Positions 16,457 to 27,535 of a DNA stretch of 64,000 nt are shown in pieces. Source of the stretch: Jatrophihabitans endophyticus (GTDB lineage Bacteria; Actinomycetota; Actinomycetes; Mycobacteriales; Jatrophihabitantaceae). A model generated the notes under the pieces. It did not search any database. It worked only from the letters and a program-made list of their open reading frames with translations, and was not told where the DNA came from. Within the stretch, counting starts at the first letter, position 1, and each line of letters opens with the position of its first letter. The stretch spans positions 62,001 to 126,000 of the forward strand of contig NZ_FQVU01000005.1 in NCBI RefSeq assembly GCF_900129455.1, given 5' to 3'. The translations under genes and the position numbers were made by a program.

Positions 16457-17518
16457 ATGCCCCAGGACGGCTCCGGCTCGCTCATCGACTGGAACCTCGC
16501 CGTCCGCGCCGGCAAGCGGTTCAGCCCCGCGTCCCCCGACGTCTCGCGCCGCGAGGCCGACGACGCGGTCGACGAGCTGTACCGCGCCACGGCGCAGGCG
16601 GCCGACGTCGTCGCCGAGCTGACCCACCTGCACGAGCCGCCGGTCACCGCCGTCACGCGGGTCATCGACCGGCCGGCGTGGATCGAGACCAACGCCGCCG
16701 GGATGCGCAACGTGATGGCGCCGGTCGTCGAGCGCCTGACCGAGGACAACCCGGTGGGCAAGGTGGCCGAACGCGTGGGCGGCCGGCTGACCGGCATCCA
16801 GGTCGGCGTCGTGCTGGGATTCCTGTCCGGCAAGGTTCTCGGGCAGTTCGAGTTCTTCGAACGCGCCGGCGGCCAGCTGCTGCTCGTGGCGCCGAACCTG
16901 GTCGCGGTCGAGCGGCAGCTCAAGGTCGATCCCCACGACTTCCGCCTCTGGGTCTGCCTGCACGAGGTCACCCACCGCGTCCAGTTCACCGCCGTGCCGT
17001 GGTTGCGCCGGCACATGCTCGACGAGATCGACGCGCTCAGCGCGAGCATCGACACCGACCCGGCCGAGATGCGTCGCCGGCTCTCCGGCGCGGTCGGCGA
17101 GCTCGTCAAGGTGGTCCGCGGCCAGGGCAACGGTGCCGGCGTGCTCGCCGTCCTCGCGACGCCCGAGCAGCGCGCCGTCCTCGAGCGGGTCACCGCGTTC
17201 ATGTCGCTCGTCGAGGGTCATGCGGAGTACGTGATGAACGCGGTCTCCCCGACCGTCATCCCGAGCCAGCAGGTCATCGAGAACCGCTTCGCGACGCGGC
17301 GTCGGCGCGGCGGGAACCCCCTCGACCGGCTGCTGCGCCGCGTGCTGGGCATGGAGGCCAAGACCCGCCAGTACATCGACGGCTCGGCCTTCGTGCGCAC
17401 CGTCGTCGACCGCATCGGCGTCGACGACTTCAACGCGATCTGGACGTCGCGCGAGACCCTGCCAACCCGGGCCGAGATCACCGACCCCGAGTTGTGGATC
17501 GCCCGCGTCCACGCGTGA
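16457..17518 (+). CDS. zinc-dependent metalloprotease-like protein (DUF2342)
   Basis: A 353-residue member of the actinobacterial DUF2342 family (some members are annotated as F420-biosynthesis associated). The zinc motif HEVTH is at 169-173 in LWVCLHEVTHRVQF, and a conserved downstream Glu-containing segment (MSLVEGHAEYVMN) could supply the third ligand, as in metzincin-like or gluzincin-like sites. The N-terminal DWNLAVRAGKRFSP block and long helices are typical. Peptidase activity and substrate are unproven. The ATG at 16457 has no strong Shine-Dalgarno; a TAGCGTGTACCC segment upstream may be the promoter. Precedes tilS, as in Mycobacterium. Confidence 0.85.
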   Translation: MPQDGSGSLIDWNLAVRAGKRFSPASPDVSRREADDAVDELYRATAQAADVVAELTHLHEPPVTAVTRVIDRPAWIETNAAGMRNVMAPVVERLTEDNPVGKVAERVGGRLTGIQVGVVLGFLSGKVLGQFEFFERAGGQLLLVAPNLVAVERQLKVDPHDFRLWVCLHEVTHRVQFTAVPWLRRHMLDEIDALSASIDTDPAEMRRRLSGAVGELVKVVRGQGNGAGVLAVLATPEQRAVLERVTAFMSLVEGHAEYVMNAVSPTVIPSQQVIENRFATRRRRGGNPLDRLLRRVLGMEAKTRQYIDGSAFVRTVVDRIGVDDFNAIWTSRETLPTRAEITDPELWIARVHA

Positions 17519-17534
17519 CCGGCGGCCCCAACTC

Positions 17535-17666
17535 AGTGATCGACATCCGTTTCTCGTTGCCGGGGCGACGGTATGCGGATGTCGATCACCGGGCCCGGCC
17601 CGCGGCGATCGGTGATCGACATCCGTTTCTCGTTGTCGGGGCGACGGTAGGTGGATGTGGATCACC
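17535..17666. repeat. two 56-bp palindromic elements
   Basis: Copies at 17535-17590 and 17611-17666 are each 56 bp. Left arm GTGATCGACATCCG; right arm CGGATGTCGATCAC in the first copy and TGGATGTGGATCAC in the second; the loop reads TTTCTCGTTG, a G-rich stretch and CGACGGTA. They belong to the same family as the copy at 503-558, including equal length and a loop ending CGGTA. They occupy the gap between the DUF2342 gene and tilS, starting 17 bp after the stop codon. The role is unknown. Confidence 0.88.
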
Positions 17667-17705
17667 GGGACGGGGCGGGCGTTGCGCCCTTCGGGCCGGT
17701 AGCTG

Positions 17706-18662
17706 ATGGGGCCGACGTCGGCGGTGGCAGCGGTGCGGGCCGCGGTGCGCGCCGCGCTGGGTGACGACCGGACGCCGGTGCTGGTCGCGTGCTCCGGTGG
17801 CGCCGACTCGATCGCGCTCGCCGCCGCGACCGCGTTCGTCGCGCCGCGGCTCGGGCTCTGCGCCGGCATGATCACCGTCGACCACGGCCTGCAGCCCGGG
17901 TCGGCCGAGCGGGCGCGACGGGTGGCGGCGTGGGGCTTCGAGCTCGGCCTGGACCCGGTCCAGGCGGCGACGGTCACGGTGGCGGCGTCCGGCGGTCCGG
18001 AGGCCGCCGCCCGCGACGCGCGGTACGCCGCCCTCGACGCCGCGGCCGAGACCCTGGACGCCCGACTGCTGCTCGGCCACACCCTCGACGACCAGGCCGA
18101 GACCGTGCTGCTCGGCCTCGGCCGCGGCTCCGGTCCGCGCTCGCTGGCCGGGATGCGGCCCGCGGCGGGACGCCGGCTGCGGCCCCTGCTCGCGGTGCGC
18201 CGCGCGACGACCCGGCAGGCCTGCGCCGACCTCGACCTGCCGGTGTGGGACGACCCCCACAACACCGATCCCGCGTTCCGCCGCGCCCGGCTGCGGCACG
18301 AGGCGCTGCCGGTGCTCGAGGACGTCCTCGGTGGCGGCGTGGCCGAGGCGCTCGCCCGCACCGCGACGCTGCTGCGCGCCGACCTCGACGCGCTGGACGC
18401 CGGGGCCGCCGGGTACCCGGTGGACGCGACGCTCGACGTCGGCCCGCTTGCCGATCTGCCCGCCGCCCTGCGCAGCCGCGTGCTCCGGCGCTGGGCCACG
18501 GCGGCGGGGGCGGGGCCGCTGAGCGCCGAACGGACGGCCGCCCTCGACACGCTGGTCACCGACTGGCGCGGCCAGGGACCGATCGAGCTGCCGGGCGGCG
18601 TCCGCGTCCGACGGGCGTCTGGAACACTCGGCGTCGTGAGCGACGATTCGCGCGAGGCGTGA
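17706..18662 (+). CDS. tilS: tRNA(Ile)-lysidine synthetase TilS
   Basis: Modifies the wobble cytidine of the minor tRNA-Ile (CAU anticodon) to lysidine, using ATP and lysine. The 318-residue protein has the PP-loop SGGADS at residues 30-35 and the following family blocks [13 protein letters not shown] and [19 protein letters not shown]. It matches the shorter actinobacterial form, without the long C-terminal domain of E. coli TilS. The ATG at 17706 gives a normal N-terminus. It is followed 9 bp later by hpt, a conserved pairing. Confidence 0.93.
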   Translation: MGPTSAVAAVRAAVRAALGDDRTPVLVACSGGADSIALAAATAFVAPRLGLCAGMITVDHGLQPGSAERARRVAAWGFELGLDPVQAATVTVAASGGPEAAARDARYAALDAAAETLDARLLLGHTLDDQAETVLLGLGRGSGPRSLAGMRPAAGRRLRPLLAVRRATTRQACADLDLPVWDDPHNTDPAFRRARLRHEALPVLEDVLGGGVAEALARTATLLRADLDALDAGAAGYPVDATLDVGPLADLPAALRSRVLRRWATAAGAGPLSAERTAALDTLVTDWRGQGPIELPGGVRVRRASGTLGVVSDDSREA

Positions 18663-18671
18663 CCCCGATCC

Positions 18672-19220
18672 ATGAGTGAACTCGACGCAGACATCGAGCA
18701 GACCCTCATCTCCACCGAGCAGATCCGCGAGAAGATCGGCGAGCTCGCCGCGCAGATCGACGCCGACTACGCCGATCGCGAGCCCATGCTCGTCGGCGTG
18801 CTCAAGGGCGCGGCCATGTTCATGTCCGACCTCGCCCGGGCGCTGGAGCGGCCGTCCACCATGGAGTTCATGGCCGTGAGCTCCTACGGCAGCGGCACGC
18901 AGAGCAGCGGGGTCGTCCGCATCCTCAAGGATCTCGACCGCGACATCGCCGACCAGGACGTCCTCATCGTCGAGGACATCATCGACTCCGGCCTGACGCT
19001 GTCGTGGCTGCTGAAGAACCTGCGCAGCCGCCATCCCCGCTCGATCCGCATCGTGACCCTGCTGCGCAAGCCCGACGCGCTCAAGGTGGACATCTCCGTC
19101 GACTACGTGGGCTTCGACATCCCCAACGAGTTCGTCGTGGGGTACGGCCTCGACTACGCCGAGCGCTACCGCGACCTGCCCTACATCGGCCGCCTCAGGC
19201 CCGCGGTCTACGGGGGCTGA
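18672..19220 (+). CDS. hpt: hypoxanthine phosphoribosyltransferase
   Basis: Salvages hypoxanthine and guanine to IMP and GMP using PRPP. The 182-residue protein has the PRPP-binding motif [18 protein letters not shown], the active-site loop region [13 protein letters not shown] and the PP-binding GVLKGAAMF. Length and motifs are normal. The ATG at 18672 lies 9 bp after tilS, with a GATCC-rich rather than a strong ribosome site, so expression is probably coupled to tilS. ftsH follows after a 119-bp gap. Confidence 0.95.
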   Translation: MSELDADIEQTLISTEQIREKIGELAAQIDADYADREPMLVGVLKGAAMFMSDLARALERPSTMEFMAVSSYGSGTQSSGVVRILKDLDRDIADQDVLIVEDIIDSGLTLSWLLKNLRSRHPRSIRIVTLLRKPDALKVDISVDYVGFDIPNEFVVGYGLDYAERYRDLPYIGRLRPAVYGG

Positions 19221-19302
19221 CGTGTACCGTCGGGGGCTCAGGAGGGCCGGAATCACGGCGGTGGGCTGACCGCCCAGGCCCTCGTCAGCCGTCCAGTCGT
19301 CG

Positions 19303-19339
19303 GAAGGAACGCGAACGGCCCGCCGTTCGTGGTAACGAT
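19303..19339 (+). promoter_or_regulatory. ftsH leader: Shine-Dalgarno separated from ATG by a hairpin
   Basis: An AAGGAA element (19304-19309) lies about 30 bases before the ftsH ATG, too far to act directly. Between them is a 7-bp hairpin CGAACGG-CCCG-CCGTTCG (19312-19329). If it forms in the mRNA it would bring the AAGGAA to roughly 12 bases of the start. No other good ribosome site is seen. This could tune ftsH translation; it is a structural inference from sequence only. Confidence 0.5.
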
Positions 19340-21429
<2,090 letters not shown>

Positions 21430-21433
<4 letters not shown>

Positions 21434-22017
21434 GCGACAGCGAGTTGCTCGGCATCGACGTCGAGCGGGCCGAGGCCGCGGTGCGCGAGCTGCTCATCGC
21501 GATCGGGGAGGATCCCGACCGGGAGGGTCTGCGCAAGACGCCGGCACGGGTGGCACGCGCGTGCGCCGAGGTGTTCGGCGGGCTGAACGCCGAGCCGTCC
21601 GACGTGCTGGAGACCACGTTCGACGAGGACCACGACGAGCTCGTGCTGGTCAAGGACATCCCGATCTTCTCGACCTGTGAGCACCACCTGCTGCCGTGGC
21701 ACGGCACCGCGGCGATCGGCTACATCCCGGGTGCGGACGGTCGGATCACCGGGCTGTCGAAGCTGGCCCGGCTCGTCGACCTCTACGCGCGCCGGCCGCA
21801 GGTGCAGGAGCGGCTGACCAGCCAGGTGGCGGACGCGCTGGCCTCCCGACTGCAGCCCCAGGGCGTCATCGTGGTGATCCAGGCCGAGCACCTGTGCATG
21901 TCGATGCGCGGCATCCGCAAACCGGGGTCGCAGACGATGACCTCGGCCGTCCGCGGCATCTTCAAGGGCGATCCACGCACGCGCTCCGAGGCGTTGAGCC
22001 TGATCCTGGGGCACTGA
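21430..22017 (+). CDS. folE: GTP cyclohydrolase I FolE
   Basis: Converts GTP to 7,8-dihydroneopterin triphosphate, the first step of folate synthesis. The 195-residue protein has the zinc/catalytic motif [10 protein letters not shown], the later [21 protein letters not shown] block, and the N-terminal [14 protein letters not shown] helix. It is a standard type IA enzyme. The GTG start overlaps the ftsH stop (GTGA), showing translational coupling. folP starts 3 bp after its stop. The four folate genes are in the usual actinobacterial order folE-folP-folB-folK. Confidence 0.96.
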
Positions 22018-22020
22018 GCC

Positions 22021-22875
22021 GTGGGCGGCGGACTCCCGCGCTCGCTGCCGCGCCGGCACGACCGCATCGTGGTGATGGGCGTGCTGAACACGACCCCGGA
22101 CTCGTTCTCCGACGGCGGGCGGCACGCCGGCGTCGACGCGGCCGTCGCGCACGGGCTGCGGCTGCGCGACGAGGGCGCCGACCTGGTCGACGTCGGCGGG
22201 GAGTCCACCCGGCCCGGCGCCCGGCGCATCGACACCGCCGAGGAGCTGCGGCGGGTCCTGCCGGTCGTGCGCGAGCTCGCCGCGGCGGGCGTCCCCCTCT
22301 CGATCGACACGTACCGGGCGGCGGTGGCCGACGCCGCGCTCGACGCGGGGGCGGTCATGGTCAACGACGTCTCCGGTGGCCTCGCCGACCCGGCGATGGT
22401 CGACGTCGTCCGCGCCGCGGGGTGCCCGTGGAGCCTGATGCACTGGCGGGCGCATGCCGAGAACATGCGCGAGCACGCGGTGTACGACGACGTCGTCGCC
22501 GACGTGCGCGCCGAACTGCTCGCCCGGGTCGAGTCCGCGGTCGCCGCGGGGATCCCCGCGTCCCGGCTGGTGATCGACCCGGGGCTGGGGTTCGCCAAGA
22601 CCGGCGCGCACAACTGGGCGCTGCTCGCGGCGCTGCCCGCCCTGCTCGAGATCGGGTTGCCGGTGCTGGTGGCGGCGTCGCGCAAGTCGTTCCTCGGCAC
22701 GCTGCTGGCCGATGCCGAGGGCACGCCCCGCGCGGTCGGCGAGCGCGAGGACGCCACCACCGCGATCACCGCGCACTGCGCCGCGGCGGGCGTGTGGGGG
22801 GTCCGCGTGCACGAGGTGCGCCGCAGCGTCGACGCGGCCCGCGCCGTCGCCGCGATCCGGGGAGCGGCGCGCTGA
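22021..22875 (+). CDS. folP: dihydropteroate synthase FolP
   Basis: Condenses dihydropterin pyrophosphate with p-aminobenzoate to give dihydropteroate; the sulfonamide target. The 284-residue TIM-barrel protein shows MGVLNTTPDSFSDGG, DVGGESTRPGA, SIDTYRAAVA and IDPGLGFAKT, all hallmark blocks, with the SRKSFLG segment late in the chain. The GTG at 22021 follows folE closely. Its TGA overlaps the folB ATG by one base (TGATG). No resistance-type insertion is apparent. Confidence 0.96.
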   Translation: MGGGLPRSLPRRHDRIVVMGVLNTTPDSFSDGGRHAGVDAAVAHGLRLRDEGADLVDVGGESTRPGARRIDTAEELRRVLPVVRELAAAGVPLSIDTYRAAVADAALDAGAVMVNDVSGGLADPAMVDVVRAAGCPWSLMHWRAHAENMREHAVYDDVVADVRAELLARVESAVAAGIPASRLVIDPGLGFAKTGAHNWALLAALPALLEIGLPVLVAASRKSFLGTLLADAEGTPRAVGEREDATTAITAHCAAAGVWGVRVHEVRRSVDAARAVAAIRGAAR

Positions 22876-23243
22876 TGACCGACCGCATCGCGCTCCGGGG
22901 GCTCACCGTCCGCGGGCACCACGGCGTCTTCGACGTCGAGCGGCGCGAGGGCCAGGACTTCGTCGTCGACGTCGAGCTGGAGCTCTCGACCCGCGCCGCG
23001 GCGGCCTCGGACGACCTCGCCGACACCGTCCACTACGGCGAGCTGGCGGAGGCTCTCGCGACGGTCGTGGGTGGCGAGGCGGTCGACCTGCTCGAGACGC
23101 TGGCCGAGCGGCTCGCCGAGGTCTGCCTGTCCGACGCGCGCGTCGCGGCCGCGACCGTCACCGTCCACAAGCCGCAGGCACCGATCCCGCTCACCTTCGC
23201 CGACGTCGCCGTCACCATCCGCCGCGAGCAGGCGTCGCGATGA
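22875..23243 (+). CDS. folB: dihydroneopterin aldolase FolB
   Basis: Cleaves dihydroneopterin to hydroxymethyl-dihydropterin and glycolaldehyde. The 122-residue protein has the family start IALRGLTVRGHHGVFDVERR with the conserved His-Gly segment, the DTVHYGELAEAL helix and the C-terminal VTVHKPQAPIPLTFADVAV strand. It forms octamers in characterised members. It starts at the ATG overlapping the folP stop and ends overlapping the folK ATG, so it is translated as part of a coupled chain. Confidence 0.95.
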   Translation: MTDRIALRGLTVRGHHGVFDVERREGQDFVVDVELELSTRAAAASDDLADTVHYGELAEALATVVGGEAVDLLETLAERLAEVCLSDARVAAATVTVHKPQAPIPLTFADVAVTIRREQASR

Positions 23244-23743
23244 GCCGCGCGGTGCTCTCGCTCGGCTCCAACCTCGGCGACCGGCGGGCGGCGCTGCGCC
23301 TCGCGCTGGACGTGCTGGCGCCGTGGGTGCAGGCCGTCTCGCCGGTGTACGAGACGGCGCCCTGGGGCCCGGTCCCGCAGCAGGACTACCTGAACGCGGT
23401 GGTCGTGGTCGCCGACCCGGCCGCGTCGCCGCGGGACTGGCTGGCCCGCGCCCACGCCGCGGAGTCCGCCGCCGGCCGCGTCCGCGACGTCCGGTGGGGC
23501 CCGCGGACGCTCGACGTCGACGTCGTGACCGTCGAGACGGCCGGCGCGGTGGTCGAGAGCGACGACCCCGAGCTCACCCTGCCGCACCCGCGGGCGGCGC
23601 AGCGGGCCTTCGTCCTCGTCCCGTGGACGGCCCTGGAGCCCGACGCCGAGCTCGCCGGCCGCCCGCTCGCCGCGTGGCTCGCGGCGCTGCCCGCCGACGA
23701 GGTCGACGGCGTCCGACTCGTCGCGGCGCAGGGGCGGGCATGA
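23240..23743 (+). CDS. folK: HPPK FolK
   Basis: 2-amino-4-hydroxy-6-hydroxymethyldihydropteridine pyrophosphokinase; activates the pterin for FolP using ATP. The 167-residue protein begins SRAVLSLGSNLGDRRAALR, has YETAPWGPVPQQDYLNAVV and the ATP/metal motif RWGPRTLDVDVV, then LPHPRAAQRAFVLVPW. All are diagnostic. It overlaps folB by 4 bases (ATGA) and the DUF3180 gene by 4 bases. Its placement between those two is the standard actinobacterial order. Confidence 0.96.
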   Translation: MSRAVLSLGSNLGDRRAALRLALDVLAPWVQAVSPVYETAPWGPVPQQDYLNAVVVVADPAASPRDWLARAHAAESAAGRVRDVRWGPRTLDVDVVTVETAGAVVESDDPELTLPHPRAAQRAFVLVPWTALEPDAELAGRPLAAWLAALPADEVDGVRLVAAQGRA

Positions 23744-24198
23744 CCCGGCCGAGCATGCGCCGCACCGCGTGGGGCGAGCTCGCCATCACGTTCGCGGCGG
23801 TCGCCGGCGTGGTCTACCTGTTGCTGCGCTTCGGCTACGACTCGCTGCCCACGCTCGAGTTCGTGGTCCCGGTCCCGCTCGCCGTGCTGGCCGTCGCCGA
23901 GGCGGTGACCGCACGCCGGGTCGCCGCCGCCGTCCGCCACGAGCCGGACGCGCGACCCATGGCGGCACTCGTCGTCGCCCGGTGCGTGGCGCTGGGCAAG
24001 GCATCCGCACTGGTCGGTGCCGGTGTCGCCGGGGCCGCCGTCGGGCTGTTGCTGCGGCTGCTGCCCGACATCGGGTCGGTGGACGCGGTGACCCACGACG
24101 CACTGGTCGGCGGTCTGCTGCTGCTCGCCGCGCTCCTCGCCGTCGCCTCCGGCCTGTGGCTGGAGCGGGCCGGGATCGACCCCGGCTCGCGCACCTGA
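23740..24198 (+). CDS. DUF3180 membrane protein
   Basis: A 152-residue protein with four predicted helices (WGELAITFAAVAGVVYLLL, FVVPVPLAVLAVAEAV, a third around ALVGAGVAGAAVGLLLRLL, and GGLLLLAALLAVASGLWL). This is the DUF3180 family, which follows folK in many actinobacteria (Rv3605c in M. tuberculosis, from memory). The role is unknown. The ATG overlaps the folK stop by 4 bases. The conserved linkage to the folate operon suggests co-expression; there is no direct evidence for pterin transport. Confidence 0.85.
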   Translation: MTRPSMRRTAWGELAITFAAVAGVVYLLLRFGYDSLPTLEFVVPVPLAVLAVAEAVTARRVAAAVRHEPDARPMAALVVARCVALGKASALVGAGVAGAAVGLLLRLLPDIGSVDAVTHDALVGGLLLLAALLAVASGLWLERAGIDPGSRT

Positions 24199-24252
24199 GA
24201 TCGGTGTTTCACCACCCCCGTGGGGGCTGGCGCCGGTGTCTAAACTGGCCCG

Positions 24253-26073
24253 GTGCCATCGCCTGACAAGCCGCCGCTCACCCGGGCGGTCGTGTTGCGT
24301 GCGATCGGCTTCGCGGTGGCGATCGCGCTCGGTGCCGTCGCCGTCTGGCTGATCGTCACCGAGACGACCCAGAAGGGCATCAAGCTCGGCGTCCTCGCCG
24401 GCCTCTGGGGCCTGCTGCTCGGGGCCTACTCGATGTTCGGGGCCCGCCGCGGCTTCGGCGGCGAGGCCGCGGCCTTCGACGAGCCGGGGCACGAGGTCGC
24501 GGTGCGCGCCGCGAGCGCGGTCGAGCGCTCCGAGGCCGCCGAGGCCCGCCGGGACTGGGAGGCCCGTCTCGAGCGCATGATCCAGCGCGAGATCGCGAAC
24601 GCCGTGGGGCGGGAGACGGCCGCGCTGCGCAGCGAGATCGCCCACCTGCGGCAGGACCTCGTCGACAAGGTGGGCGGCCAGCTGCGGCTCGAACGCATCG
24701 AGACGACGCGGCTGATCGGGTCGGACCTCGAGGCGTTGCAGGACGAGGTCCGCCAGCTCAAGGACGCCAGCGACGGCCAGGCCGCGCGCGACCTGCTGGC
24801 CCGCGCCGAGCAGCGCATCGCGGTGCGCCAGGTCGTCGAGCCGGCCCGGATCCGGCCGATCAGCCGGCCGGCCGCCGAGGTCGAGGCCGACGTCCGGCCC
24901 GCGCAGCGCGAGCCGGAATCGCAGTCGGCCGACGCGGCCGCAGCACGTCCCGACCAGCGTCCGGCACAGCCGTTCGTGCCGCAGCGGCTCGTCCCGGCAC
25001 CCGCCGCCGCGGGCGGTCCCCCCGTGGGGGCGGCCGACCAGCGTGCGCAGCAGGCGCCGCGCGGCGACCAGCGTCCCCCCGCCGCGTCGGCGCCGCCGGC
25101 GATCCGGCGCCCGGTCACGCCGCCGGCCGCCGCGGCCGCGCAGCAGCGACCCGACACACCGCAGCGCCCCGACACGCAGCAGCGTCCCGACACGGCACAA
25201 CGGCGAGCGGAGACGCAGCAGCGGCCGGACGTGCAGGAGTGGTCGGCGCCGCGGACGTCCCGCCCGGACGCGCCGCACCATGCCGCCACCGACCGTGCCG
25301 CCACCGACCGTGCCGCCACCGACCGTGCCGCCACCGACCCCGCCGCGCGGGTGCACCAGCCGCCGCCGGCGGCGCCGCCGGTCCCGCCGCAGCGGGCCCA
25401 GTCGCCGGACGACCGCCCCGAGGGCGCGTCCCGGCGCGCGACCGACGAGGAGCCGGCCCGGCCCGCGCAGGCGACGTCACGCTCCCAGCCGGCCCAGCCG
25501 GCCCAGCCCGAACGTGTGGCCGAGCGTGTGGCCGAGCGTGTGGCCGAGCCGGAGCGTGCGGCCGAGCCGGCGCGCCCGGCCGAGCCGGCGCGCCCGGCCG
25601 CGAGCGAGGACCCGTTCGCATCCCTGCCGAGGCTCACCCGCTTCACCGACTTCGAGCTCGACCCGATCGAGACCACGCCCGCGGCGAACGGCACCAGCAC
25701 GGCCGCCACGCCGCCCCCGGTCGAGCGGCCCGCCGGTGGTGGCCACGCCGCGCGTGCCGCGCACGCCGCACCGAACGGTCACGCGCCGGAGCCGGCCGCG
25801 GGCGCCTACACCGGCCGACGCCGCCGCTTCGCCGACGAGGCCGACGACACCGCCACCGGTGCCCCCGACGCGACCGAGGTCAGCACGGCCGCCGACGACC
25901 GCACGACCACCGACGGCGACGTGCGCGACGAATCGCAGGGCCGGCACGCCGGGAGCGCGGCCGGGAGCGCGGCAGGCACCGAGGGTGGGGGGCGCCGGCG
26001 CCGCGACGAGGGCCACGACGAGGGCAGCGAGCTGCTGGCCCGACTGCTCGCGCGCGAGGCCGCCGAGCGCTGA
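24253..26073 (+). CDS. DUF6779-type protein with long disordered repeat tail
   Basis: A 606-residue protein. Two transmembrane segments near the N-terminus (about 15-36 and 42-60, WLIVTETTQKGIKLGVLAGLWGLLLGAY) are followed by a charged helical, probably coiled-coil region (about 80-185). This part matches the DUF6779 family next to DUF3180 in Mycobacterium-type gene order. The remaining ~400 residues are low complexity, rich in Ala, Pro, Gln, Asp and Arg, with several short tandem repeats. The tail is probably intrinsically disordered and lies on the cytoplasmic side. The function is unknown. The GTG at 24253 follows a likely promoter (CTAAACT at 24240). Confidence 0.75.
   Translation: MPSPDKPPLTRAVVLRAIGFAVAIALGAVAVWLIVTETTQKGIKLGVLAGLWGLLLGAYSMFGARRGFGGEAAAFDEPGHEVAVRAASAVERSEAAEARRDWEARLERMIQREIANAVGRETAALRSEIAHLRQDLVDKVGGQLRLERIETTRLIGSDLEALQDEVRQLKDASDGQAARDLLARAEQRIAVRQVVEPARIRPISRPAAEVEADVRPAQREPESQSADAAAARPDQRPAQPFVPQRLVPAPAAAGGPPVGAADQRAQQAPRGDQRPPAASAPPAIRRPVTPPAAAAAQQRPDTPQRPDTQQRPDTAQRRAETQQRPDVQEWSAPRTSRPDAPHHAATDRAATDRAATDRAATDPAARVHQPPPAAPPVPPQRAQSPDDRPEGASRRATDEEPARPAQATSRSQPAQPAQPERVAERVAERVAEPERAAEPARPAEPARPAASEDPFASLPRLTRFTDFELDPIETTPAANGTSTAATPPPVERPAGGGHAARAAHAAPNGHAPEPAAGAYTGRRRRFADEADDTATGAPDATEVSTAADDRTTTDGDVRDESQGRHAGSAAGSAAGTEGGGRRRRDEGHDEGSELLARLLAREAAER
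25281..25340 (+). repeat. 15-bp x4 tandem repeat in the DUF6779 gene
   Basis: Four units of TGCCGCCACCGACCG start at 25281, 25296, 25311 and 25326 (the last with one change), encoding repeated Ala-Ala-Thr-Asp-Arg. A second in-frame array of three CGTGTGGCCGAG units lies at 25513-25548 (Ala-Glu-Arg-Val), and a degenerate CGxCCCGACAC set lies around 25146-25196. All preserve frame, so length changes would be tolerated. Confidence 0.85.
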
Positions 26074-26091
26074 GCGCCGAGCGCCGAGTCG

Positions 26092-26694
26092 TCAGCGGGG
26101 CAGGGTCCGCTCCAGCGTGTGCGCCCACTGCCGGGCGATCCGGCCGCGCCGCGCACCGTCGTCGGTGAGCAGGTTGGCCAGGCCGAGACCGCGCGCGAGG
26201 TCGAGGGTCGCCTGCACGGTCTCGCGCACGCCGTCCACCCGCTCGTCTACGCCCAGGACGTCGACGACCATGCGGTGGACCTCCCGCCCGATCCGCGCCT
26301 CCAGCGGCACGACCTGCTCACGCAGCTGCGGTTCCGCGGCGGCGGCGACCCACAGCATGAGCGCGGCGCGGAAGAACGTGCCGCTGAACAGGCCGAAGAC
26401 CACCTCGACGATGGCCTCGGTCGACAGCTGCCGGCCCTGCTCGGCGAACTGCCGCCGCATCTGCTCGCCCCGCTCGCGGGTCACGTGCTCGAGCGCGGCG
26501 GTGAACAGCGCCTCGCGGGTGGGGAAGTGGTGCTGCGCGGCGCCCCGCGAGACCCCGGCCCGCTCGGCCACGACCGCAACGGTGCTCGCCGACCAGCCGA
26601 GCTCGGCCAGGCAGGTGATCGCGGCCGCCAGCAACCGCGCCCGCGTGGCGCGAGAACGGTCCTGCTGCGGCTCCCGGGCGTCCACGTGGGTCAC
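26092..26694 (-). CDS. TetR-family transcriptional regulator
   Basis: A 200-residue regulator. The N-terminal helix-turn-helix (RARLLAAAITCLAELGWSAS ... VSRGAAQHHFPTREALF) is a clear TetR_N domain; the C-terminal ligand domain is all-helical. The GTG at 26694 overlaps the stop of the enoyl-CoA hydratase gene (GTGA), which places it last in the acyl-CoA operon; an ATG at 26709 would add five residues. A likely target is the palindrome at 35917-35934 in front of the operon's first gene, giving autoregulation by a pathway acyl-CoA; this is inference. Confidence 0.88.
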   Translation of the reverse strand: MTHVDAREPQQDRSRATRARLLAAAITCLAELGWSASTVAVVAERAGVSRGAAQHHFPTREALFTAALEHVTRERGEQMRRQFAEQGRQLSTEAIVEVVFGLFSGTFFRAALMLWVAAAAEPQLREQVVPLEARIGREVHRMVVDVLGVDERVDGVRETVQATLDLARGLGLANLLTDDGARRGRIARQWAHTLERTLPR

Positions 26695-27455
26695 GGCGAC
26701 GCCGCCCACCGCGGCGGCCGCTTCGCCAGGAACGCCAGCATGCCCTCGCGGGCCTCGTCCGAGCCGAAGAGCCGGGCCGACAGCGCCTGCATCTCCGCCG
26801 CTCCCGCGTCGAACGCGGCCCGGGCCCGCGCGGTCGTCAACGGCTTGGTCTCGGCGAGCCCCTGCGGCGAGCAGGCCCGCAGCGCGTCGCAGATCGTCTC
26901 GACCTCCGCGCCGGTGTCCTCGGCCACGGCACTGGCCAGCCCGCTCGCGACGGCTGCCTCGGCGCCGAACGTCTCGCCGGTGAGGTAGTACCGCGACGCC
27001 GCCCGCTCGCCGAGGCGGCCCAGCGTCGTCAGCGAGATGATCGCCGGCGTCAGCCCGAGCCGCACCTCGGTGAACGCGAACGTCGTCGTCGGCCCGACGA
27101 CCGCGATGTCGCAGGCGCCGACGATCCCGACGCCGCCCGCCCGCACCGCGCCGTCCACCCGTGCCACCACCGGTTTGGGCAGCTCCACGACGGTGCGCAG
27201 CAGTCCCAGCATGCGCCGTGTCCCGGCCTCCGGGCCGCCCTCGCCCGCCTGCTCCTTCAGGTCGGCGCCCGCGCAGAACACCGAGCCGGTGTGCGTGAGC
27301 ACCACCGCCCGCACCTGCGGGTCGGCCGCCGCCGCGGCCAGGTGCGCGGTGAGCTCGCCCACCAGCTGCGACGACAGCGCGTTCCGGTTCGCCGGCGAGT
27401 CGAGCGTCGCCACCGCGATCGCCCGCTCCACCTCGTAGTGCACCAGCTCGGTCAT
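26691..27455 (-). CDS. echA7: enoyl-CoA hydratase/isomerase
   Basis: A 254-residue crotonase-fold enzyme that hydrates enoyl-CoA. Visible are the CoA/oxyanion block SVFCAGADLKE, the second oxyanion segment VDGAVRAGGVGIVGACDIAVV and EVRLGLTPAIISL. The Glu of the first catalytic position is replaced in the RAGGVGIV context, so hydratase versus other crotonase chemistry is open. The ATG at 27455 (MTELVHYEVE) gives the standard start. By gene order it corresponds to echA7 (Rv0971c) of the M. tuberculosis Rv0971c-Rv0976c cluster, from memory. 80 bp separate it from the upstream dehydrogenase. Confidence 0.85.
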   Translation of the reverse strand: MTELVHYEVERAIAVATLDSPANRNALSSQLVGELTAHLAAAAADPQVRAVVLTHTGSVFCAGADLKEQAGEGGPEAGTRRMLGLLRTVVELPKPVVARVDGAVRAGGVGIVGACDIAVVGPTTTFAFTEVRLGLTPAIISLTTLGRLGERAASRYYLTGETFGAEAAVASGLASAVAEDTGAEVETICDALRACSPQGLAETKPLTTARARAAFDAGAAEMQALSARLFGSDEAREGMLAFLAKRPPRWAASP

Positions 27456-27535
27456 GTCATCCAGCTGCTTTCGGTCGGTCCGCCGACGGCGGCGTGAGCG
27501 GCGGAACGCCTCGCGTCCCGGGGGTGCGGGTTCCG

